Source: Geosiphon pyriformis
Taxonomy: Eukaryota; Glomeromycota; Glomeromycetes; Archaeosporales; Geosiphonaceae
Length of the DNA: 64,000 bases
NCBI GenBank assembly: GCA_016748015.1
Contig: JAAOMT010000227.1
Span: 183,239 to 247,238 of the forward strand
Reading direction: 5' to 3'
Of this stretch, positions 43,803 through 56,923 are shown piece after piece. The position numbers and the translations under genes were made by a program. A model generated the notes under the pieces. The model was not told where the DNA came from and searched no databases. It was given only the letters and a program-made list of their open reading frames with translations. How positions within the stretch are numbered: the first letter of the stretch is position 1; every line of letters begins with the position of its first letter.

Positions 43803-45601
43803 TCATTGAGAAGAGGATAAAAGAGATGCAACACCAGTTGAACTCAAACCATCCAAATGAGCTGTGAGGCTCATCACTGAAGCAGAAAGTCCTGCAAAAA
43901 TAGATTCCAATTTTTTCACTCCAAGAGAGACAGACAAATCAGGCTTCGGAGCAGCCTTACCACTAGTGGTCTCACTTGAACCCTCTCCTATCACTACATC
44001 ATCCACATAATCCTGTAATGGGGGAATCACCGGTGGCTGACATCCAGGGCTAGGCTGGGAAACCACCAGCCTAAGTGAATCTAACCTCTAAGCCAACTCA
44101 CCAATTTGTTCTGCAAGGCTAGTGAGACTGTTTTCAATATTCTTCAAACAGTTTTCCAATTCACCATTAACAGTCGGGAGAGGTTTACCATAAGATATGG
44201 AACCAGATTGAGCTGAACCACCAAAAAACACTATTGGGAGTGGTTTACCAACCACGGAGGCCCAAGTTTTTCTACTGAAAGCCAAAGGACGAGAAACAGA
44301 GGCAGATTTTTTTTCATATATCTTTGCCAGATGGAACTGATTCTAAGCTGAAAGAGAAGCTTTCTTGCTTCTAGGACTTGAGGACACACCAGCAGTATGA
44401 CAAATGAGAGAAGTATGACCAGAATTTTTGCAAATCGAGCACAGTGCAGCAGTTAAACAAGACCATCAGAGACCAACACCTTTTATAACAGAAGTGTTTG
44501 CCATTGTCTGAATAAGGCTACCCTCAGAATCAAAGCACACAATGGCACAGCATGTCTAGACATAACTGACAGAACTGTGTTCAATAACACATGTTTTCCC
44601 ACCGACTAAACCAATGAAGTCTCAAAGATTATAAGCATTGGTGCCCATGAGAAGAGTATAAAGCAAAGCTCTAAACTCATCTCTGGCATCCCACGTTTGT
44701 TTGTCAACATCAGCCTGGGCCACACGCACCACATCTTTCCCAATAAAGATAGACCACTCAGCTGCCAAGAGATCAGCCTAATTTTGATTCTTCAATTCGA
44801 TGATCACTTTTTGCCATAAATTTACCAACTGCATCTTGATCGACTTAATAAACCCAAATTCAGAAATGGCTGCACGCACTGCTTCAATAGAAGTTCTCAC
44901 AAGAATTTCTTTCAACACAATTGCCTGATTTATACAATTGTTAATGGGGCACTTAAGATTAGTATTTATCACAACACTACAATCATTTGCCAATTGTGCA
45001 GCTGCCATCATTGCCTTTTCAGAAGTAAAAGATGTCCGGATGATTCCACCAAATTTTAAGAGATAGAGGCCCTCCCAAAACCATTTACACCTGAAAAGAT
45101 TTTTTTGACAAAATTGACTTTTTTCTGAGAGGATTTTCCAGCCACTGCTACAAGATCAATATCTAAAGCAAAGGATTTGTAAACAGGCACTTAAACGGAT
45201 GGTTTGATTGGAAGAGAGGGTGGAAGAAAAAAAAAATCATCCAACATATCATCTTCTGCATTGACAGTATCATAATCAATCATACCCAGTGGCTTTCCTA
45301 ACACTTTTTTGGTCTTTACATGCAAACCCTTTGGTGTTTGATCAGGATCCTCTCCCGTGAAAGTACCATTATCATCATAGTCTATACTGGTTTCTTCAAC
45401 CAAGCATTCTTCCTCTATGTTAATACTCTCAGATTCCGTAGTGTCACCAGTCTCAGAACCTCATGAACAAGCACCAAGAGCTTTGGCAGCAACCTCTTTA
45501 TTATCAATATTCTCTTTCAACACACCTCTCTTCCTCTTCTTCCTTGATGCAACAGTCTTGAAACCACCCTCAGAACCAGAAGCTTTAATGGTCTTCTTCA
45601 T
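43803..45601 (-). pseudogene. LINE-3 ORF1, RRM-like domain and intact CCHC knuckle
   Basis: ATG at 45601 starts MKKTIKASGSEGG. An acidic Asp/Glu-rich N-terminus follows, then a frame change near 45050. The RRM-like core reads VRAAISEFGFIKSIKMQLVN near 44870. The zinc knuckle CSICKNSGHTSLIC near 44440 has all four ligands. A Ser/Pro-rich linker and a coiled-coil-like C-terminus (LGVKKLESIFAGLSASVMS) follow. The stop TGA is at 43805-43803. It would bind LINE RNA. Several stops at W or Q codons. Confidence 0.83.
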
Positions 45602-46154
45602 AACAGCAATAACAAAGCCAACAGTGGCTTCGTAATCAAAAAATGGTTTTAATTTATCGTACTAAATGGTAAAAAACTTCTTTCGAAAAAACTTTAGACT
45701 CTTTTTTGGGAATTTTGGACGAAAAAGTGAAAGAAAGTTTGTTGTTAAATTTTAATAAAAAAAAAATTTTATTTAGATGATTTTTTGTTAATTTTTAACT
45801 TATAAAATAATAAATATTTACAATTATATTATTGTTTTTTTGTTTATTATTATACTATTAAATAAGTATTATTTAAATATAAAATTTTATAATTTTTAAA
45901 TATATTATTATTTTAAAATAATAATAACAAATAATACTATAAAATATGTTGAAAATATATATAAAGTTTTTAAATATTTTTTTATTAATTTTAAAAGAAG
46001 TTATTTGATATTATATAAATTTTTAACAAATTTATTTGTTATATTAGTATTAAAATTTTAAAAATATTAAAATATTAAACTTATTCAAATAATTTTAAAT
46101 ATTTATATTAAATTTATAATTTTTTAAAAATAAAATTAATAATTAAAATAATAC
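45602..46154. other. LINE-3 5' leader and extremely AT-rich spacer
   Basis: 45602-45760 is the leader of LINE-3 (minus strand). From 45770 to 46154 nearly every base is A or T, with long poly-A and poly-T runs and no reading frame. The block ends with ATAC just before the decayed LTR of Gypsy-D. Confidence 0.6.
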
Positions 46155-47493
46155 TATTACTTATAAAAAAAGAATACAAAAAAGAAATAAAAAAACAGAT
46201 TATAAGAATAAACCAATAAAAAAATAGTATTTAATATGTAAACATATTTTCAAGAATATGTACATTCACAAAAAATAAACATATTTTTAAAAAATTATAA
46301 CACATTGCTTAGAAATAAACACAGTTTTAGAAAGTAATATAAAAAAAAATAGGAATATATAAGCTTTTATATAACAAAAAATAGATATATATAGCAGTAG
46401 TATCAAAAATGAAAAAAAGCAGACAAATTTAGATTTAGACAAGTTCTTAATTAATTAACAATAAATATTTATAACATATCTTTTCCTTTAAAAAATAGTT
46501 TTATATATCTTAAAATAAAATTATCCAAATATTAAATAAAATCATTGTTTTATCATCTAATTTATATTATTTTTTTATTAGATTAAAATTATTATTTTTT
46601 GATTAACAACTTATGCTAATAATATCTGTTACTTAATTATATAACAATAATTTTTAATTATAGCTATTAATGAGATATTAATTTTTTTTTTTGTTTTTTT
46701 TGTTTTTGTGTTATATACTAATTAATTAAAAAATTAAGTACTAAAATATTGACATCAAAAATAGCTTAGTAAAAGATCTGTAAAACAAGAGTAAAAACTT
46801 AAGAATAGCTTACTAAAAAAGCATAATTGTTAAATTAAACCAGTCTTTATATTGAAAAAAAAATTTGAAAAAACAACTATTAAGTAAATTTCTGTCTATT
46901 ATATAAAAAACTCAAAATCTTTAGATTTAAAAACCTTCAGAATTACCAACAATATTAGTTATTAAGCATCAAGTTATAAGTTTGTTATTTATTTTAACAC
47001 CCAAATAATTACCTATAATATTTAGTGCTTTTTGTAAAATATAATCTAATAAAGAATAAGTATTAGTATTAACCATTTTAAAAAGTGACAAACTCAAAAG
47101 TTATAAGAGCAAATCATTTGGGATTTGCAAAATTTTTATTTTAACAATATTAACAATAGTTAAGATTAATCAATAATTATTTCTTAGCCAAATTAGTTTT
47201 CAATTTTTATGTTAATGAAAAGATTATATATTTTTTAAAAAGACAAACAAATTCTGAATTAATAAAAGAAAATTTTTATAATAAATTACTTTAACATACT
47301 AACTTACTACAAAATTATAATTTTGCTCTAATTATTATTAAAATAAATTACAAAATTGAAAGATATACTTAATAAAAGTTTTTATATTTGTGAATAAAGA
47401 CAAAAACAAAATAAAAATACCAACAAGTACACCTAAACCAATACAATTACATAATTAGAAAAAATCCAGAATCATTTTTCTATTACATACTAT
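46155..47493 (+). mobile_element. Gypsy-D, part 1: decayed 5' LTR and gag start, family 1
   Basis: The 5' LTR runs 46155-47020, with ends decayed to TATTA and TAATA. It has the family-1 blocks ATATATATAGCAGTAGTATC (near 46385) and the decayed primer site TAGTGCTTTTTGTAAA at 47023. The gag region from 47085 reads like A and B (NHLGFAKFLF, FNFYVNEKI). The element is cut at 47493 by Gypsy-C and resumes at 55088. It is the most decayed family-1 copy. Confidence 0.8.
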
Positions 47494-48144
47494 TGTTATA
47501 ATTAAAACTCATAGTTTTTATTAGTAACAATATATATTAGTCACTAATATTATATAATTAGCCATTTTATTTTTAAATAATAATTATTGACTTGATCATT
47601 GACCATTTTTAATAGCTATATAAGTAATAAGTTTTTTAAATATAGAAAAACATATAACAATAAATATAACAATTAATTAAGAATAAATAAAATAACAACT
47701 ATTATTTTAATTCTTCTCTTATTACTTATTCTTTTTTTTTTATCTTCAAGTATATAAACATCTTAAAATAAAAAATTACTTGTTAGTATTTATCTACTTT
47801 TTTTCTGACTTATATAATTGTAGTATTTGAAAATTATTGAATAAAATATAACTAAAAAGTATATTTAATATCTGATATCAAATTTTAAGAATGCCAATAT
47901 AAAACATAGAATTATATTAGTGTGTTATTATTTGTTAATAATATGAACTATTCTTCTATCTTCAAATTTTTCAGTTATTTTTTAAAAAAAATAACAACTA
48001 AAATATTTTATGAGACTGATCTTACATATTAAATCTATACTCATTCAATTTGCTTCTTGAAATTGAATCCTCTTTGATTAATTTTATCATCCTACAATTT
48101 TGTTTTTTTTACTATCTATTGGCTTATTATTCCAGTTTGTAACA
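47494..48144 (+). repeat. 5' LTR of Gypsy-C
   Basis: 651 bp, TGTTA…TAACA. It is unlike family-1 or family-2 LTRs in its middle, but its ends follow the same rule. A decayed primer site, TAGTGTTTTCTGTAAG, follows at 48151-48166 and resembles that of Gypsy-B. Confidence 0.92.
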
Positions 48145-48199
48145 TAAAAGTAGTGTTTTCTGTAAGATTGTTAAATATTAATTTGTTTTTTATTGTATA

Positions 48200-50040
48200 A
48201 GTAATTATTCATACTTGTTATAATAATCAAAAGAATATTTTGCAGTACACAACAAAAATGACTTAAATTTTATTGAAATCAATTCTTTGTTCTCTTGCTT
48301 GATCTGTTTTTCTGTTAAAAAACAATCTAGTAGACAATTCTAAAATTTTTGGAATTGGTTTCTAAACAAACATTCAGCTAAAACTTATACTGTCTATACA
48401 ATCTGTTTTTTTGATCAAGCTTACTTTGAAGAAGCCTTTAAAGAAAAAAATAACAATATCAATCAGCTTTTATATTCAACAATCTTTAAATAACAACTCT
48501 CTGATTTTGAATATTTGAATTACTAAATTTACATCTGGATTGCTACTTATCAGTTAGCTAAAACTCCCTTTAAAACAAAAGAAGAAAGTTATTAAACTGC
48601 TTTTATTTTTGATTTTTTTTAAGTAAATAAAACTCTTTTATTTAAATAGCTACTCTTGAATCAATAGCTGTTAACTCCATATAAGCAAACATTCTGGCTG
48701 TTCTTCAAAATTTACAAATTGCTTTAGGGTGAAAAAACAATACTCTATTATTATTATTTAAAACAATACACAAAATTCAATTAAATAGTTGAATAACTTT
48801 AAGAAAGCTATTACAACCAACCAATATAATGATAAGTACAAGTTTTAAATCATTGGTGGCTATTTTCAAGGTTCTTTTATTATCTGGTTTTTACAAAAAA
48901 CTGATGCTAATATCTTTTAAAAAATTATTAGATGAACACTAACCAATACTAAAGAAACAAATATTTCTTTTATTATCCAGTTTGAAACCAAATTTAGAAT
49001 TCCAATCTTAATATTCAAATAGCATATAGAACTATAAAAAAAAACTCAAGATCCTAGTAAAGTTGTAATTAAATATGCCAAAACAATTAGAAAATTAATT
49101 AAATAAGTAGATTTTAAAAAAAACTAAACAAAAAGCAAAAGATTTATTTTTTTACAAAAAAATTGAAAACTGATTTTTTATATGCTCTTTGGTTTTTTTT
49201 GGTCTTGATAAATAATCTCACAATAGATATAACCATTAAGCTTGCACAAAAAATTAAAGACAATCAAAAAATACACTTAGGATTTACACTTTTAGTTTTC
49301 ACTTCTGCTCTTATTTTGGCTTCTGTTTTTTAAATAACTGCTATTTTTTTCACTGTCCAAATCCAAAATTCTAATAAACAATTAATAGATAGACTTACAG
49401 CCAATCTTGCTTAATTATTGGAACTCTTAGCCCAAGCAGTTAAAAAAAATTAACAACTTTAAAGATCTAGATTTGAATTCTGTTTTAATTAACCTTAGCA
49501 ACCACTTTATCAAAAACAGCAAAATTGTGGCCCACTTTTATGTTATTACTATAGACTAATTGAATATTTTTCAAAAAATTACAATGATTCTTCCTTGCAT
49601 TCTTCAGTTTCTAAAAACAATAAAACTCAAAACAACAAACTCAACAACAATAATGTCTCTAATTAAAGATTTAATTAGACCAACATCAATTTTTTTAAAA
49701 AGAATTTCTTAGTTAAAGCCACTATTTATTAGCTTTTAAACTAGTAAGTACACTTCAAAAGAGTAAAAATATAAGCCAATCAGAAGAAAACCTCTTTTAT
49801 GTCTTTAACTTAATTAATAATAATCATAATATAAATAAACTGACTATTAACTTCTTTAACTTAACAAAAAAAAATAAAGATTGATTTTGTCTTAGATTTT
49901 AATAAAGCTTTCATATTAACTGTTAATAATAATAAACTACCAAAAGCAAAAATTTTCAAAAATTTTTCAAAGCTAAGACTTTCAGAAATTGTACAAAAAT
50001 CTGGTTCCTATTTTGTTGTCAAAAATTTTATAGAAACACC
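48200..50040 (+). pseudogene. gag: gag of Gypsy-C, decayed
   Basis: A capsid-like stretch near 48820-49090 reads GGYFQGSFIIWFLQ and later FETKFRIPILIF. At 49541-49582 the frame reads CYYYRLIEYFSKNY, the spacing of a CCHC knuckle (CX2CX4HX4C). In it the second Cys, the His and the last Cys have all become Tyr, each explained by one transition. Stops are dense. Confidence 0.65.
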
Positions 50041-50094
50041 AGTTTATATTATCTTTGGCCAGTTAATAACCCATCTGCAGTTCAGAAAAAATCT

Positions 50095-50592
50095 TTGCAA
50101 ATCCTTAATCTTAAAAAAAAAACACCAAAAACCAACAAATGTTTTCATCAAGCTAGATTTGTTAACAACAGCAATGCTATATCCCTAATTTACAAAGCCC
50201 AAGTGGCTGAATATTTTATTGACTTGATTCTAGACAGTAGATTATTTGTTAGTGTTATTGCCAAACACTTTCTTGAAATTATTGGCAAAAAGATAAATGA
50301 ATTTTTAACCAAATCTATAACTAATATACATGGTAACAAAAAAAGACTTGGTATTACTAATGCTGTTTCTGTTTGCATTAATAACATTAGCATTAAAACT
50401 AATATAGAAGTATCTGAAACAAAAAAATACACTATAATTGTTGGTAATAAATGGCTTAAAAAAGCAAAAGCTTTGCTTGATTATAAATTTTATAAACTAA
50501 TTATTAGATATAATAAAAAACTTATTATAGTTAAGTATTACTATTGGACAATTTCTTTAATACCCAAGCAGAACCAAAAAAAAAATAATTAG
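50095..50592 (+). pseudogene. Aspartic protease of Gypsy-C
   Basis: An open segment with LILDSRLFVSVIAKHFLEII, where the usual active site DSG has become DSR (G-to-A). It is followed by NIEVSETKKYTIIVGNKWLK, the conserved tail of this protease region. It would process the polyprotein; inactive. Confidence 0.8.
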
Positions 50593-50639
50593 ATAAATTA
50601 GATGATAAAAAAAGCAATGAAAAAAAAAAATAAAAAGAA

Positions 50640-51180
50640 CAAAAAAAAGCTACTAAACTCACTTATACTACTTTTACCAGCAATGACAAGTTACTAAATA
50701 ATATTAAAACTGACAAAAAAAATATTATTGTAAATAGCAAACTAATTTGTTAGTCTTATTATAACATGTTTAGAAAAATTTTTGACAGAAAGTTTGATAA
50801 GAAAGCCAAATACAATTATTGGTAATATGGTCCTTGCATTCAGTATTGGTGTGACAAACCCTTGTATTCTTTTAGCAATAAATTTATATCCTGTCTAATC
50901 TATTACAAAGATTAGAAATTTATTAACTTGATACTTAGAAAAAAAAATAAAAAAAGTACAGAAGTCTTTTGAAAATAAATTACTATAAATACAGTTACTA
51001 ATAGTAGAACAAAAAAACTCTCTTTTAAAGAAAAAAAAATTGATATTAAAAATCTGCTGGCTAAAAACAGCTTAGTTATTTTAAAAGAAAGTAATACTCC
51101 TAAACATATCCATATAATAAAACATATTATTACCATTAGAAAAACTCACATTATTCATTTAACGTCTTATTAATCTAATT
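50640..51180 (+). pseudogene. Cysteine patch between protease and RT of Gypsy-C
   Basis: Near 50745-50925 the translation reads CQSYYNMFRKIFD, then YGPCIQYWCDKPLYSFSNKF and SCLIYYKD, with spaced Cys residues. It sits in the same place as the Cys-rich module of family 1, but I cannot align the two convincingly. Lysine-rich sequence flanks it. Function unknown. Confidence 0.5.
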
Positions 51181-51189
51181 ACTACAATA

Positions 51190-52400
51190 ATAAATTCATC
51201 AAAAAAGAAATAAACCAAATAAAAAATCTTAGATTTATACAAAAAACCAAAAGTAAATAGGCATTTCCAGTTATAGTAGTATTTAAAAAAAATAAAACTT
51301 TATGTTTTTGTATTGATTACTAATAACTAAATGCCATTATTGAAAGAGACATGTACTTATTTTCCAAAATTGATGGAATGTTAAATCAATTCAATAGTGC
51401 TGCTTTCTTTTTAATTATTGATTTAATTATTGGATTTTGACAAGTAAAAATAGATCCAAAAAGTCGAAAAAAAACTGTCTTTATCACCAAGTATAACATT
51501 TATAAATTTACAGTTATGCTTTTTGGTCTTACCAATATTTGATGGACAAAATATTCAAATCAGTAAAAGAAAAATTTGTTTTAGTTTACTTGGACAATAT
51601 AATAGTATACTCAAAAACCTAAGATAAACATCTTAAACACTTGCAAAAAGTTTTTGATCTTTTTAAAAATACTAGTCTTAAGATTAATTCAATCAAGTCT
51701 TTTTTTAGATGACAATTTTCACAGTTTTTTAATTATCTTATTACAAAAAATAAAATCTTTTTTAATCCAGCCAAGATTAAAAAAGTTCAGAATATTAAGC
51801 AATTAATGAATGTTTATAAATTATACTTTTTTTTTGGTTTGGCCTTTTATTATTGCAAATTTGTTAAAGATTTCTCCAAAATTGCTTTTTTTTTTAATTA
51901 GCTATTTAAGAAAAATATCAATTATTACTAAGATATATATTAACAAAAAGCATTTAAAATTTTAAAGAAAAAATTAGTTACAAATCTTATTCTTATACTA
52001 CCTAATCTGGATCAATCTTTTATCTTTTATACTGATATATTCAGCTATAAATTTGGTGCTGTTCTTTTACAGAAAGATAAAAATAACAAGAAACATGTGA
52101 TAACATATGCCAGTAAAACACTTTTACTTGCAGAACAAACTATTTAATTATTAAACAGAAATGTTTAGCAGTAGTTTGGGCTACCAGTTACTAGGATAAA
52201 TATCTTTTTGGTGTAAAATTTTTAATAATAATAGATTATCAAGCTTTGGTTTGACTATACAACAAAAAAAAACTGGAACACAAAAAAATAACTTACTAAA
52301 TACTCCATTTAGATAAATTCAACTACAATATATAACATCATAAAAAAGCTAATTATTAAAACACTAATGTTTTTTTTAGACTTACCATTCAATAATAGTA
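51190..52400 (+). pseudogene. Reverse transcriptase and RNase H of Gypsy-C
   Basis: RT motifs: FPVIVVFKKNKTLCFCIDY, FLIIDLIIGFxQVKIDPK, FGLTNI and VYLDNIIVYSK (YLDD changed to YLDN) near 51580. RNase H: FIFYTDIFSYKFGAVLLQ and HVITYASKTLLLAEQT. Frames shift several times. The enzyme would copy element RNA. Confidence 0.85.
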
Positions 52401-52499
52401 CAAATTTTTCAGATTAAACCAACTTAATTATTAGTAATTTCTTCTTAAACAAACACAATAATAGACTTGGACAACTATTTTATATTAATAGAATATTTG

Positions 52500-53720
52500 G
52501 GTAAAAAACAATACCTATTAGATTACACTTAACAGCAAAAAAGAAATTTGTGCAAACAATCAAATTTCTATTTGATTTGCCAAAACCAACTTTACAAAAA
52601 AAATAGAAAAGATTCTAATCACTTCCAAAAAGTCATCAGATTTGAAGAAAAAGAAATTGTAATTTATAATATATATACTAATCTATTAGCTAGACACTTT
52701 GAAAAAACAAAAACAATTCAGAAAATCTTAGCTTACTATAATTGGCCTACTTTGGAAAAAAGCATTGTTGAATATATTAAAATTTGTAATACCTACCAAA
52801 GAAGAAGAAAATCCAATTACAAAAAAAATATCTATTCAATTTTTGTTAGTTAATTATTTAACAGAATTGGTATAGATGTTGTTAAATCTTTAACAATAAT
52901 TCTTGATAATAACAGATATATTATTACAACTATTGACTATTTTACAAAGTGTGTAAAAACAAAAACTACTCCTAATTAAATAGCAGTTTCTATTGCCAAT
53001 TTCATTTATGAAGATATAATTTGTTATCATAACTGTTTTAAAAAATTTTTATCTGACAGAAAAAGAGCTTTTTTTAGTAAACTGGTTGAAAAACTTTGTA
53101 GAAAAATAAAAATACATTATAAACTCTCTTTCTCTTATCACTTTTAGACAAATGACTTAATAGAATGTTTTAATAAAACTTTATGTAAAATTTTAACCAA
53201 AACCACTAAAGAAACAAACTTATAAAACAAAGTACTGTCTTTAACTTTATTTGCTTATAGAACTGTGAATTATAACATAACAAATTATAAATCCTTTTAT
53301 TTATTCTATGAATGAATAACAACTTTACTAATAAAAACCAATATTAAGACAATATTTTTTAAAAAAATAACAATAAAAGATTACAAAGACATTTTGCAAA
53401 GAAGACTTGGTACTATTCTTAACTCCTTGATAAAAGTACAAATAATTGTCTTTGAAAAAATAAAACAGTTCCAAAAAAAGCTTAAGAAGAAAAAAATTTA
53501 TAAAATACTTTTCTTAAGTATTGGTAACTTAATTTTGAAATATTGCTTAAACAGAGATAATATCTATGGTAATAAATTTTCTAATTGGTAAAAAAAATCT
53601 TTTTTAATCAACAAAGTTTTGAAAAATAGTTCATATATTTTACAAGATCAATATAGAACAATCTTTAATAATTGCTTTGTTTATGATACATAATTCAAGA
53701 AATATTACAAATAACTTAAT
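52500..53720 (+). pseudogene. Integrase of Gypsy-C
   Basis: Open 52548-52853 with a decayed HHCC domain (IYTNLLARHFEK, then YNWPTLEKSIVEYIK and CNTYQRRR). Core pieces: IDVVKSLTIIL, a FLSDRK region and LIECFNKTLC. The C-terminal GPY/F-like part at 53540-53700 reads CLNRDNIYGNKFSNW, then SYILQDQYRTIFNN. The rest up to the LTR is degraded and unassigned. Confidence 0.82.
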
Positions 53721-54438
53721 TTATTTGTTATAATAATATTGATCCAAATAATTAGCAAAAATTAGATATAAATAAATGCACTATTTTCAAAACAGAGGTA
53801 TTTTTAATTAACATGAACAACTGTTTTCTGGATTAAAACATTCAAAACACTTTCTATACTCTTCATAAGTATTGGATCAAAAATTATCCAAATACTATTT
53901 TGACTATTAGAAAACAAATCATCATAACTAATAACAATAAAATACATATTGTCATTAAACCAAAAAAAACCACTACCAGAAAGAAAAAAATTGATAATAA
54001 AATGGATAAGTATCTGTGAAAAAGTATAACAACAGTAATACTTACATCTTTTATCACAATTAAAAAAATAATTAAAAAAATTTTGCCTATAAACAAAAAC
54101 TTGTCATATAGAAAACAACTAAAATTCTATAACCATCTTGGTAAAATCATAGAAAATATAAAGTTTATAAAGAAAACAACTTTAGAAATACAAATAGAAA
54201 TTTTGAACATTATATAATTAGATATCTCAAGAATTTTATTTATTATAAAAAAAGCCAAAACTCTTATACAAAAATTTAGTCTTTTGAATACAAAGCTTAT
54301 TTTATTTCAAGTACTATATATTCTATTCACAAAAGACTTCAACAAACTAATTAATTTTGAGTTAGATAAAGTCTTTTAAATAGAATATTCTATAAATAAT
54401 TTAATTTTGTCAGAGTTCAATCTTTTTGAAAAAGATAA
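53721..54438 (+). other. Gypsy-C 3' internal region and polypurine tract
   Basis: No assignable domain. Short open frames only. GAAAAAGATAA at 54428-54438 adjoins the 3' LTR and is the likely polypurine tract. Confidence 0.5.
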
Positions 54439-55087
54439 TATTATAGTTAAAACTTATAGTTTTTACTAGTAACAACATATATTAGCCACTAATATTATAT
54501 AATTAGCCATCTTATTTTTAGATAGTGATTATTAATCTAATTATTAACTACTTTAAATAGCTATATAAGTAATGAATCTTTTAGATATAAAAAAGCATAT
54601 AGCAATAAATGTAGCAATTAATCAAAAATAAATAAAATAACAACTATTATCTTAATTTTTTTTTATTGCTTATTTTTTTTTCTTACTTTTAAGTATCTGA
54701 ATATCTTGAGATAAAAAATTACTTGTTGGCATTTACCTACCTTTTTTCTGACTCATATAATTATAGCATTTAAAAATTATTGAATAAAATGTGACTAAAG
54801 AATACATCTAATATCTAATATTAAATTCTAAAAGTGTCAACATAAGGCATAAAACTATACTAGTGTGTTATTATTTGTTAACAATATAGACTATTTTTCT
54901 ACTTTTAGATTTTTCAATTATCTTTTAAAAAAAATAGCAACTAAGATATTTTATAAGACTAATTTTGTATATTAAATTTATACTTATTTAATTTATTTTT
55001 TAAAATTAAATCTCTTTAATTAATTCTATTATCTTACAATTTTGTTTTCTTTTGCTATTTGTTAACTTGTTATTTCAATTTATAATA
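54439..55087 (+). repeat. 3' LTR of Gypsy-C
   Basis: 649 bp, with ends decayed to TATTA…TAATA by transitions. It aligns throughout with 47494-48144 and is followed by CTAT. Confidence 0.92.
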
Positions 55088-56923
55088 CTATTATATACCA
55101 AGAAGTATTATCAACATACTATTAGAATTCATGTTATTATTGACATTAAAACTAATTGTTATAAGAGTTTTATTTTAAAACAATCAAGAAAAATCCAAAT
55201 TGCTAAAAACCTATAACAATTACTTTGAAAAATTTAAGTTATAATTAACAATACTATTAGAACTTTAATTATTATTATCTTAACCAAATTTCAGATTTAT
55301 TAATAATTAGATAAATATTAAATTAAAAAAAAAACAGCAATTAGAAAAATAATAAGCAAAACCTAATTTCAAATAAACCAAAAATCCAAACTTTAATTGT
55401 TTAAACTTAAAAAATCCAAACAATCCAAATTTTACTCTTATTGTTAACAACAATTTATTTTTAATTATTTAGATTAATCCTTTAGTTGTATTAATAGCCA
55501 CTTTTTAATAATCACAACAATAATTACTAATATTAAGGCTTATGTTCCAATTGTAAAACTAAACAAATTTACTAATAAAAAAGACAACATTCAAGTTTGG
55601 CCAAATAATATTATAAAAACTATTATAGCCAATAGCTGAAACAATACCAAAACACTTTAAGCTATTTTATACTTCTTTCAGAATACTGATAACTTGTAGT
55701 ATTAGAGCTTAATCAATAGGCCCCAAATCTTTAACACATTTAAACAAAATTTTTTGCAGTATTTTAATAATTATAACAACATTAATTGTCTATTAACTAA
55801 TTTTACTATTATTAAACAAGATAATATTAAAGCAGTTATCACATACTTGGAATGTTTTTATCAAAACTTATGTTAAATTCAGACTATTAATGCTAACTAT
55901 TTTACAGTATTACAAATTTTAAATTAGTTTATTTACAGACTATATAACAGCTTTTTATGACAAATATGCTTATTATATTCAAATACATTTTAAGACACAG
56001 TTATTTATGTCAAAAATTTTGAATTAGCCAAACTTAAAATTAACTATGCTTAAGCCATAAATCTAGTAATAAATAGATCATTTGAATTGAATATCAAATT
56101 AAAACAATTTGATAAAGCAATTAACCAAAAGATTGAGAAATACTTAGTTAACAACTTTGCAATTTATCAATCTCTACAACATTGTAATTAACAAGAAAAT
56201 TTTAATCAATTTCAGAATTAATTATGTCTTTTATTTTTATTAATCTTATTAACAAATCAATTATAGCAACAAAAAATGTAAATTTGCTACTATTGCCATA
56301 AACAAAAACATCTAAAAATAGACTGTCAAACCAAATTAAATAATCTATAATCAAAAAATTAATATAAAAATTTTGATTGCAGATTTCAAATCTTGAATTA
56401 TGTCAATAATCCATTTTTAAACTATTATTAGTATTAGCCTTATTACTTTTAAATAACACAGTCTATATATGTTTCTCTTATTTATTAAGCATTACAGTTA
56501 CAAATAATATATTAATTACTGTAGTTATAAATAGTTTACTAATCTTAACTAATTCAAATACTATCATAAAATTTAGCTTAAATACCAACTAAAAGCCAGA
56601 AACTGAGAATTATGCATATACAACAAAACTGAAAATTAACAATAATTATGTATTAACTAATTTCTAATACTTTAAACCAACTATTAGAATTATGCCAATA
56701 AAGTTAAAGAAATAAGTACACCCAAAACCTAAATTTTCAGAACTATTTAAGTCTTTTAACTACCCCAAAAAACAATTCATCTAATAACTTAGAAATTCAG
56801 AAACCACTTACTAACAATATTCTACTAGCCATTATTACAAAAAACCAATTACTTGTTGTTATTTTTTTTTGAATTTAAAGATTCAGTAAAAAGTTTATTA
56901 TTTAGTAGAATTATTCTTAATGC
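55088..56923 (+). pseudogene. gag: Gypsy-D, part 2: gag and protease start
   Basis: Continues Gypsy-D after Gypsy-C. The capsid-like core from 55540 reads PIVKLNKFTNKKDNIQVW, aligned to VKLKKFTGKKNNAQVW in Gypsy-A. The knuckle CYYCHKQKHLKIDC near 56287 keeps all four ligands. The YQP tail is decayed. The lead-in to the protease (…VKSLLFSRIILNA) stops at 56923, where the LTR of Gypsy-E begins on the other strand. The rest of Gypsy-D must lie beyond the window. Confidence 0.85.

Larger units (their letters stand above)
28836..45760 (-). mobile_element. LINE-3, full-length non-LTR retrotransposon split by Gypsy-B
   Basis: Minus strand, in two blocks (45760-41796 and 31634-28836) separated by Gypsy-B. 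ORF1, ORF2 and the 3' UTR are in order. The RT frame runs into the insertion (…HLRNNL) and out of it (VRIK.CSKFIWFFGSIHG), aligned to LINE-2 around 18960-19060. The CCAG duplication flanks the insertion. Compared with LINE-1 it is better preserved. Confidence 0.92.
47494..55087 (+). mobile_element. Gypsy-C, Ty3/Gypsy LTR retrotransposon, family 3, inside Gypsy-D gag
   Basis: 7,594 bp with LTRs at 47494-48144 and 54439-55087 and a perfect CTAT duplication (47490-47493 and 55088-55091). The gag frame of Gypsy-D (…FYYI) resumes directly after it, as in Gypsy-B (SSYYYTPG). The coding order is gag, protease, Cys patch, RT, RNase H, integrase. I see no dUTPase. It is heavily decayed. Confidence 0.92.
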
